From Lachnospiraceae bacterium (GTDB lineage: Bacteria; Bacillota; Clostridia; Lachnospirales; Lachnospiraceae): a stretch of DNA of 6,103 nt. Below are positions 1-5,800 of the stretch, piece by piece (position 1 is the stretch's first letter; every line of letters begins with the position of its first letter). The DNA lies in contig CAAEHZ010000066.1 in the NCBI GenBank assembly GCA_900755865.1, positions 1-6,103 on the forward strand, given 5' to 3'. The notes below the pieces were generated by a model. The model worked only from the letters and a program-made list of their open reading frames with translations. It was not told the DNA's origin and did not search any database. Both the position numbers and the translations under genes were made by a program.

Positions 1-587
1 CCGGTACATATGATGCAAACAAGGATCAGTTGGTAGTTGCAACAAACGCAGCATTCGAGCCTTTTGAGTACATGGAAGGTGAGAATTATCTGGGAATTGA
101 TATGGAAATCGCAGCAGCTCTGGCTGAGAAGCTTGGCAAGGAGCTGGTTATCCAGAACATGGATTTCGATTCCGTATGTCTGTCCGTAGGTCAGCAGAAG
201 TGTGATATCGCAATGACCGGTCTGACTATCAAGGAGGACAGAAAAGAGTATGTAAACTTCTCTGACCCTTATTACAATGCTTCCCAGAGACTGATTACTC
301 TTTCCGGCGATACGGAGTTTGACTCCTGCAAGGATGGCGCTGAGGTAGAGGCAATTCTGAACAAAAAGGATGCTTCCACAAAGATTGGCTGCCAGACCGG
401 TACTACAGGCCAGTTCTTTATCGAGGGTGATGAGAGCTGGGGCTTTGCCGGACTTCCTGCAACAGCAGTAGGCTACAAGAACGGCTCCCTTGCAGTACAG
501 GATTTGCTGAACGGAAATATTCAGTATGTCATTATTGACTCCGCACCGGCTACCTGTATTACAGAAGCAATCAATAAGATGCAGTAA
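1..587 (+). CDS. Polar amino acid ABC transporter substrate-binding protein, 5'-truncated by window edge
   Basis: Extracellular solute-binding protein of the SBP_bac_3 family, which captures a polar amino acid outside the membrane and hands it to the permease encoded next. The reading frame is open from base 3, so the signal peptide/lipobox and the true start lie upstream; the TTG at base 30 is an internal Leu codon and not a start. Seen in the sequence: the N-terminal ATNAAFEPFEY block, YLGIDMEIAAALAEKLG, then GLTIKEDRKEYVNFSDPYY, whose Arg (codon 240-242) is the family's carboxylate-binding residue, then the IGCQTGTTGQFF hinge segment, and YVIIDSAPA, whose Asp (codon 537-539) normally contacts the ligand amino group. 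The ligand-binding core is therefore intact. Oddity: the protein stops about 16 residues after that Asp, whereas classical members such as GlnH continue for roughly 50-60 more residues returning to lobe 1. The substrate cannot be told from sequence. Neighbouring permease and ATPase genes support the role. Confidence 0.93.
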   Translation, partial: GTYDANKDQLVVATNAAFEPFEYMEGENYLGIDMEIAAALAEKLGKELVIQNMDFDSVCLSVGQQKCDIAMTGLTIKEDRKEYVNFSDPYYNASQRLITLSGDTEFDSCKDGAEVEAILNKKDASTKIGCQTGTTGQFFIEGDESWGFAGLPATAVGYKNGSLAVQDLLNGNIQYVIIDSAPATCITEAINKMQ

Positions 588-614
588 TTTTTACAATGCG
601 GTAAATAAGATGCA
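573..614 (+). repeat. 11-bp direct repeat straddling the binding-protein stop codon
   Basis: AATAAGATGCA occurs at 573-583 (the last codons of the binding protein) and again at 604-614 just after its TAA stop. The surrounding bases are also similar (agaagcaatc before the first copy, acaatgcggt before the second), so the second copy would read VNKMQ in another frame, echoing the INKMQ terminus of the protein. It looks like a small local duplication at the gene end. No function is claimed. Confidence 0.55.
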
Positions 615-616
615 AA

Positions 617-660
617 GATGCAGCGCTCCCCGTCCTTTTTGTTATGAGGAGCGCTGTATT
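617..660 (+). other. Intercistronic stem-loop between binding protein and permease genes
   Basis: CAGCGCTCC (621-629) and GGAGCGCTG (648-656) form a perfect 9-bp GC-rich inverted repeat around an 18-nt loop. Four more pairs (two of them G-U) extend the stem to 617-660. No T-tract follows the stem (next bases CACATTAG), so it is a poor intrinsic terminator. Known from other ABC operons such as mal: a stem-loop after the binding-protein gene protects the upstream mRNA or lowers readthrough, so that the binding protein is made in excess over the membrane components. That role here is inferred from position. It ends only 6 nt before the AGAAAGAGG ribosome-binding region of the permease. Confidence 0.7.
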
Positions 661-680
661 CACATTAGAAAGAGGTTTCC

Positions 681-1391
681 ATGGGTAATTTTGAACAGAA
701 GGTCAATAAGTTCATAGAGATATTTATTCAGCAGAATGGATATGTAAAGGTGCTGGAAGGTCTGAAAAACACCCTTTTGATTGCCATTCTGGGTCTGGTG
801 ATTGGTATTTTAATCGGTACGCTGATTGCAACGGTCAGAGTCATTCCGAAATATAAAAGGCTGCCCCGGGTTTTGAACGGAATCTGCAGCTTTTATGTAG
901 GGCTGTTCAGAGGAACACCTATGGTGGTGCAGCTTCTGGTATTTTATTATGTACTGCTTCCGCTGACCGGGATTCATATGACGGGAGTACAGGTGTCCGT
1001 CATGGTTTTCGGTTTAAACAGCGGTGCCTATATTTCAGAAATCATGCGAAGCGGTATTCTTTCCGTGGATGCAGGACAGATGGAGGCAGGTCGTGCTGTG
1101 GGACTGAGTTTCGGCACCACAATGCGTAAAATCGTCATTCCTCAGGCAGTGAAAAATATTCTCCCCACTCTGGGAAATGAATTTATTGCATTGATTAAGG
1201 AAACCTCTGTTGTCAGCTTTGTAGGGGCGGCGGACCTTTATGTGGCATTCAGCTACATCGGCAGCAACAGCTACGAGTTCATGGTGCCTTATCTGGTGAT
1301 GGCAATGATTTATATTGTGATTGTCCTGATAATCAGTGCCGGAATTAAATGTATGGAAAGGAGCCTGAGAAGAAGTGATAGACGTCATTAA
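681..1391 (+). CDS. Polar amino acid ABC transporter permease (HisM/GlnP type)
   Basis: Integral membrane permease of 236 residues, a normal length for the His/Glu/Gln/Arg permease family; it forms the dimeric channel for the binding protein and ATPase of this operon. Start: ATG at 681 with AGAGG at 671-675, 5 nt upstream. Seen: [21 protein letters not shown] (about residues 30-50, first membrane helix), the family motif [15 protein letters not shown] (76-90), further hydrophobic segments near 103-123, 168-190 and 203-221, and the EAA loop that docks on the ATPase ([22 protein letters not shown], in two stretches over about 135-156). The C-terminus is basic ([10 protein letters not shown]), as expected for a cytoplasmic tail. 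The gene lies 93 bp after the binding-protein stop, behind a stem-loop, and its last 17 bases overlap the ATPase gene, so the last two are probably translationally coupled. Substrate is not resolvable; polar amino acid or cystine are both possible. Confidence 0.93.
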   Translation: MGNFEQKVNKFIEIFIQQNGYVKVLEGLKNTLLIAILGLVIGILIGTLIATVRVIPKYKRLPRVLNGICSFYVGLFRGTPMVVQLLVFYYVLLPLTGIHMTGVQVSVMVFGLNSGAYISEIMRSGILSVDAGQMEAGRAVGLSFGTTMRKIVIPQAVKNILPTLGNEFIALIKETSVVSFVGAADLYVAFSYIGSNSYEFMVPYLVMAMIYIVIVLIISAGIKCMERSLRRSDRRH

Positions 1392-2208
1392 TCTGGAAAA
1401 GCATTTTGGTTCCAACAAAATTTTAAAGGGAATCAATGTTACCATAAATAAAGGAGATATCGTTGTCGTTATCGGACCCTCCGGTTCCGGAAAAAGTACA
1501 TTTCTGCGCTGCTTAAACTGTATGGAAGACCCTACCGGCGGGCAGATTATTTTCAACGGTGTGGACATCGCGGATATGAAGGTGGATATCAATGTCCACA
1601 GAAGACATATGGGAATGGTGTTCCAGCATTTTAACCTATTTCAGAATAAAACAGTGATTCAGAATATTATGCTGGCTCCTGTTTATGTACAGTGTCAGGA
1701 GCTGCGGAAGCAGAAGTGGCATAATTTCGGAGTGAGCATTGGAAACCTGTTCCGCTCTAAGGAAAATAAAAAAGAGAAAATCAAGATTACGGCGGATAAG
1801 GCGGCAATTAAAAGGCAGGCAAGGGAAAATGCAATGGAGCTTCTCGGAAAAATCGGTTTACAGGATAAGGCAGACGTGTATCCTTCCACGCTTTCCGGCG
1901 GACAGAAGCAGCGTGTGGCGATTGTCCGTTCCCTGGCGATGAACCCGGATGTGATTTTGTTTGATGAACCTACCAGTGCCCTTGACCCGGAAATGGTAGG
2001 AGAAGTACTGGATTTGATGAAAGCACTTGCAAAAGAGGGCATGACAATGATTATTGTCACCCATGAGATGGGATTTGCAAAGGAAGTGGCAACCAGAGTT
2101 CTTTTCATTGATGACGGACAGATTCTGGAAAGTGCTCCGCCGAAGGAGTTTTTCGGCAATCCCAAGAATCCCAGATTGAAGGAATTTTTATCAAAGGTGC
2201 TGGCGTAA
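1375..2208 (+). CDS. Polar amino acid ABC transporter ATP-binding protein (GlnQ/HisP type) with an insertion
   Basis: Cytoplasmic ATPase that powers amino acid import with the upstream permease. Start: GTG at 1375, preceded by AAAGGAG at 1357-1363 with 11 nt spacing, inside the permease gene (17-bp overlap). Seen: Walker [10 protein letters not shown] (residues 34-42), Q-loop MVFQHFNLF with Q84, signature LSGGQ (173-177), Walker B ILFDEP (194-199) followed by the D-loop SALD, and H-loop His230 in VTHEMGF, so all catalytic parts are present. Length is 277 residues against about 240 for GlnQ. The excess lies between APV (101-103) and the helix ending MELL (154-157): about 36 extra residues rich in Lys/Arg (about residues 104-147), in the helical subdomain between Q-loop and signature. 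The insertion is in frame and does not disrupt motifs. The usual RVAIARALA reads RVAIVRSLA here. Family assignment is firm, substrate unknown. Confidence 0.95.
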   Translation: MIDVINLEKHFGSNKILKGINVTINKGDIVVVIGPSGSGKSTFLRCLNCMEDPTGGQIIFNGVDIADMKVDINVHRRHMGMVFQHFNLFQNKTVIQNIMLAPVYVQCQELRKQKWHNFGVSIGNLFRSKENKKEKIKITADKAAIKRQARENAMELLGKIGLQDKADVYPSTLSGGQKQRVAIVRSLAMNPDVILFDEPTSALDPEMVGEVLDLMKALAKEGMTMIIVTHEMGFAKEVATRVLFIDDGQILESAPPKEFFGNPKNPRLKEFLSKVLA

Positions 2209-2224
2209 AGTGTATTACTTTACG
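2204..2224 (+). other. Small stem-loop over the ATPase stop codon
   Basis: CGTAAAGT (2204-2211) and ACTTTACG (2217-2224) are perfect 8-bp inverted repeats with a 5-nt loop, and the first arm contains the TAA stop of the ATPase gene. There is no T-run after it. It precedes the main terminator by 34 nt and could act as a 3'-end stabilising hairpin; that role is inferred. Confidence 0.5.
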
Positions 2225-2258
2225 GCATTTATAAGGTGTTTATAAAACAGGCTTGTAT

Positions 2259-2300
2259 AAAAGCCCCGGATTACCCGAACAGGTAGTCCGGGGCTTTTTT
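2259..2300 (+). terminator. Rho-independent terminator of the amino acid ABC operon
   Basis: AAGCCCCGGATTACC (2261-2275) pairs with GGTAGTCCGGGGCTT (2282-2296) around a 6-nt loop (CGAACA), a 15-bp stem with one G-U pair. AA at 2259-2260 can add two A-T pairs. The descending arm ends in TTTTTT (2295-2300). This is a textbook intrinsic terminator 50 nt after the ATPase stop. The A-tract on the other side (AAAA, 2259-2262) is short, so it is probably mainly + strand directional. It separates the transporter operon from the downstream lyase gene. Confidence 0.93.
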
Positions 2301-2331
2301 GTGGTGGAATTGAAGGTTTTGATACGGGGGA

Positions 2332-2541
2332 GGGTATACAGGAAGATTTTTCTTGCCTGTACCCAAGGGGAATGAAGGGAGCGGGTATACAGGAAGATTT
2401 ATCTTGCCTGTACCCAAGGAGAATGAAGGGAGAGGGTATACAGGAAGATTTATCTTGCCTGTACCCAAGGGGAATGAAGGGAGCGGGTATACAGGAAGAT
2501 TTTTTTTGTCTGTACCCAAGGAGATTGTTGGAGGAGGGTAT
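2332..2541. repeat. Tandem array of four 51-bp palindrome-containing repeats plus a truncated fifth
   Basis: Units begin with GGGTATACAGG at 2332, 2383, 2434 and 2485, an exact 51-bp period. A fifth unit starts at 2536 (GGGTAT) and then diverges. In each unit the first 33 bases form an imperfect palindrome: GGGTA pairs with TACCC, CAGG with CCTG, AAGA with TCTT, with a 4-nt loop (TTTA in units 2 and 3), a TA bulge on the left and a G bulge on the right. The other 18 bases are a purine-rich spacer (AAGGGGAATGAAGGGAGC in units 1 and 3). Units 1 and 3 differ at one base; unit 4 is the most divergent, especially in its spacer. No CRISPR character: the spacer is repeated too and there are no cas genes. 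Because 51 is a multiple of 3, open frames run through it on both strands, but none has a convincing start or known product. Function is unknown; possibilities are a protein-binding site array, a REP/MITE-like palindromic element expanded in tandem, or an RNA hairpin series. Confidence 0.9.
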
Positions 2542-2545
2542 CACC

Positions 2546-2719
2546 CTGCATGTCTGTTGTAAACATTGCCGATAAAACAACACAGAAAACCACAGGATAA
2601 GTTGTTAAAATAATGTAAAAACGGGAAGAAAAACAGAGAAATAAAAGCAAAATTGCAGATGAATTATTAATAATGGTTGAAATTGCAATAAAAATGTTCA
2701 GAATCAATCAGTTATTCCG
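2546..2719. other. AT-rich intergenic stretch, no gene seen
   Basis: This stretch, between the repeat array and the lyase promoter, is A-rich on the + strand and holds no plausible coding frame. The only structures I see are a perfect 12-bp palindrome ATTATTAATAAT (2663-2674) flanked by two copies of AAATTGCA (2650-2657 and 2680-2687). The AT-richness immediately before 2720 could serve as an UP-like element for the promoter. Nothing stronger can be supported. Confidence 0.5.
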
Positions 2720-2749
2720 TTGACATATGTACAATTTGACGAGTATACT
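2720..2749 (+). promoter_or_regulatory. SigA-type promoter of the rhamnogalacturonan lyase gene
   Basis: A perfect -35 TTGACA (2720-2725) and a -10 TATACT (2744-2749, five of six consensus bases) are separated by 18 bp, with AT-rich DNA upstream. Transcription would start near 2756, giving a leader of about 60 nt before the ATG at 2818. There is no extended -10 TG. An overlapping weaker -35-like TTGACG lies at 2736-2741. Strong match, correct place and strand; activity is inferred. Confidence 0.8.
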
Positions 2750-2767
2750 GGACAGGTAATTGCAAAA

Positions 2768-2791
2768 CGAAACTGTTTTGAACAGTTGTCG
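2768..2791 (+). promoter_or_regulatory. Dyad/stem-loop in the lyase leader, candidate operator
   Basis: AACTGTT (2771-2777) and AACAGTT (2781-2787) are perfect 7-bp inverted arms around TTG. CGA (2768-2770) and TCG (2789-2791) extend the symmetry with one extra G on the right. It begins about 12 nt after the predicted transcription start, a usual place for a repressor site acting as a roadblock or occluding the start region; it could also fold as a short leader hairpin. Which regulator would bind is unknown. Confidence 0.55.
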
Positions 2792-2804
2792 AAAATGAAT
2801 AATT

Positions 2805-2810
2805 GGGAGG
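2805..2810 (+). promoter_or_regulatory. Ribosome binding site fixing the lyase start
   Basis: GGGAGG lies 7 nt before the ATG at 2818, and an in-frame TAA at 2800-2802 excludes any upstream start. The ATG also opens directly into a good signal peptide, so the start is well fixed. Confidence 0.85.
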
Positions 2811-2817
2811 GAACAAA

Positions 2818-5800
2818 ATGGCTTTAAAAAGAAAATGGAAACGCAGTGTTGCGTATCTGTTGACTTGCTGTATGCTGGCGTCACCGGTCACGACGATGAC
2901 AGGGCATGCAGAGGAGAATGAGGGGAGTACTTCGATACAGACAGGAGATGTTGCAGTAAATTCTGTAACTCCCGGTGACGCAGATGACAGCAAGAATACG
3001 GGGGATGGTATATCCGGGCAGTATCAGATTTACTGTGATTTTGAGAGTGAAGAAGTTGGCGGGGTCTGGGGAATGACCGGCGGGCTGATTGATACCCGGA
3101 ATGCGATTGCTATCACAGAAACAGACGGAAATAAGTATCTGGCATGGAAGGGGGCAAAGGGAAGCACTTTTGATGCAGTAAAGACTTTTGAAGATATGCC
3201 CCGTATGAAAACGGCGACAGTAAAGTTTAAGTTGTATACAACTTCTCTTACAACCGATAGCAGAAGCGGATATGCAGCTTATTGTATTAAGGCGGATGGG
3301 GTCAATGTACTGACTCTTTGCCATGCAGATTTGAGAGATAAGGACGGAGATAGAACAAGAGCACTTTATTATTATACCGATAGTTTTGACAGCAAGGCAG
3401 AACTGGGCAAAAATGCAGAGCTGAACGGTTCCTATGATGTGGAAATTACCTTTGATTTTAATGCGGGTACCGCAGCGGTTGCTTTTGATGGAACCACATT
3501 AAAAGAAGGTATTGTACTGCCGAAGAATATTAATAATATTAATCAGTTTGCTTTCTTCGGAGCAGGTACTCTTGGAAGTGGAAAGACCTTTGATGCAAAT
3601 GTGGGTATTGACGATTTCGCCATTGCCTATGAGGAAGACAATGACGCGGATTTAACCGCAATCGCTTCCGTAGCAGAGCTTCCTGAGGTAACAATAGACA
3701 AGGCAGTCTGGGATGCAGGATATGCACATCCCACACAGGCAACTGCTACTCTGGAGGATGGAGCGACTACCATTACTGTTGATATTGACAGTACTTCCTG
3801 GACTGCTGAACCTGCCTTTGATGCAGCCGTAAGAGGCAACTATGTATGGACAGCGGATATCATTGCTCCGGAAGGACATGCAAACAATAAGGGCGCACAG
3901 GCTGCTTACAGGATGGTCTATACCGGAGAGGCAGACAACAGCCATGATTACAGCGAGGACTTTGCACTGGGTATCTGGAGCGAGGTAGCATGGAGCAAAT
4001 CCATGGACAGTAATTCCGGTACAGGTACCTTTAAACTGGCACATAAGCAGGATGCCGCAGGCAATTATTATATGCAGGCTGGTGCAGATAATCAGGGTGG
4101 TGAAAGAGGAAGCCGTCTGGAATTAAACAGCGAAATTATCAAGGGCTCCAAGGTGTCCTTTGACTGGATGCCGATTAGCGCGGCAAGCAATTCCTGCGGT
4201 GATTTGATGTTCCTGGCACCGGGAAGCTGGAACTCTTACTTTACACTGCGTTTTTCCGAGGATTGCAAGATTACTTACATTACAAAGTGTCCTCTGACTG
4301 CTTCTTCCACAGAGCAGAAGGAATTTGCAGGCTCCATTGATGCTGTAAATGCAGTAGATACAGGACTTGGAGAGGCAAACAGGTGGTATACGGTAAACCT
4401 TGATTTTGATTATGTGGCACATACCGCAGATGTTACCATCACAGATAAGGAAGATGCCTCAAAGACTTACACCGTTTCTGATTTGCCTATCGCAACAGAA
4501 GCGAACGGTCTGTTGAATTTTGTAGCACATCTGGGCAGAACCGTGAATGCTGACGGTACCGCAACAACAGGCAAGCTGACAGCATACTATGGTCTGGACA
4601 ATATCAAGATTGATTATGTAAACTTTACAGGAATCGATGTGGTTTCTGTGGAGCAGCCTTCTGACGTAAGCCTTGCAAAGGCAGATTACGAGAAGTTTGA
4701 GTTCCCCACAGAAGTAACTGTAACCATGGGAGATTCTACAACTAAGACCTTAAAGGCAGGCACCTGGACAGCAGCTCCTGTTTTCGATGAAAACAAGGGA
4801 GGAGATTATGTCTGGACAGCACCTCTTGTACTGGAGAGCGGACTGGAGAATCCTTTTGGACTGGTAGCAACCTTTGCCATGAATTATTCCATTTTGCCTT
4901 ATCCGGTATATGCACATAATCCGAATACTCTGGAATTAAAGCCCGGCGAGGCACTTCCGGCGTTCCCGGAGAGAGTTACCGTATTCTTAAACAACGGTGA
5001 AACTTCCACAATGCCCATTGACAACTGGGAGCCAATCCGCGAGTTTAATGCAGAGAAAGAGGGCATCTATGTATATGGTGCGCATGTAGTGGCAGAGGAA
5101 GGCAAGACGGAGCTTTCCGACAGCATTACTCTGGTAAATGAGCAGCATGTTATAGGCGAAGATACAGAAAAGTATACCTATGACGTATATTACAGAATCA
5201 GCTATTTTGAAACACAGGATAATTACAATGCCTATACCCGTTCCATGGAATATCTGGACCGTGGTGTTTACGCAGTCAAGAAGGATGGCGGCATATTTGT
5301 TTCCTGGCGGCTTCTTGTAACAGAGTACGGCGAGAACATTCAGTTCAATGTATACAGAAACGGACAGAAGGTAAATGCAGACCCGATTACCACAAAGACC
5401 AATTATCTGGATGTAAATGGTAATGTGGGGGATGTATATACCATCGAGACCATTGTCAACGGCGGAAAGACAACCAGCGACGGCTATGCTGCAACAGATA
5501 AGGATTATATTTCCATTCCCATGCAGAAGCCTGACCCTCAGGATGACGGACACGGAACTCTTGCAACCTATACCTTAAATGATGCAGGTGTGTCAGATGT
5601 GGACGGAGATGGTGAGTATGAAATTATTGTAAAATGGTATCCCAGCAATGCATTTGACTCAGGTATGGCAAAGACATACTCTTCCCCGACTATTTTCGAT
5701 ATTTACGAAATGGACGGAACGCCGCTCTGGAGATTGAATATGGGGCTGGAAATGCCCTCCGGCGCGCACTTTAACCAGTTCATGCTTTATGATTTGGATG

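Noticed and set aside
617..660. Intrinsic terminator after the binding-protein gene
   Set aside because: The stem is good but there is no T-run after it, and the permease follows at once, so it is listed as an intercistronic stem-loop instead.
526..717. Small + strand frame joining the binding-protein end to the permease start
   Set aside because: It is out of frame with both genes, crosses the hairpin and resembles no protein family.
1035..1592. Minus-strand open frame across the permease/ATPase junction
   Set aside because: It is the shadow of two clearly recognisable + strand genes, with no family resemblance.
2332..2541. CRISPR array
   Set aside because: Whole 51-bp units repeat, including the part that would be spacer. 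There are no unique spacers and no cas genes.
2353..2575. Small + strand proteins encoded in the repeat region
   Set aside because: The starts lie inside the repeats; the ATG in each unit follows AAGGGGA or AAGGAGA with too little spacing for a normal ribosome binding site, and the peptide is merely the repeat translated.
2612..2630. Catabolite repression (cre) site near TGTAAAAACG
   Set aside because: Spacing between TG and CG has extra A bases relative to the cre consensus and the right half does not match.
4987..5553. Minus-strand 188-codon frame and similar minus-strand frames under the lyase gene
   Set aside because: They lie opposite the continuous + strand lyase frame, which has a signal peptide and PL11 motifs; the Cys/Ile-rich minus-strand peptides have no recognisable features.
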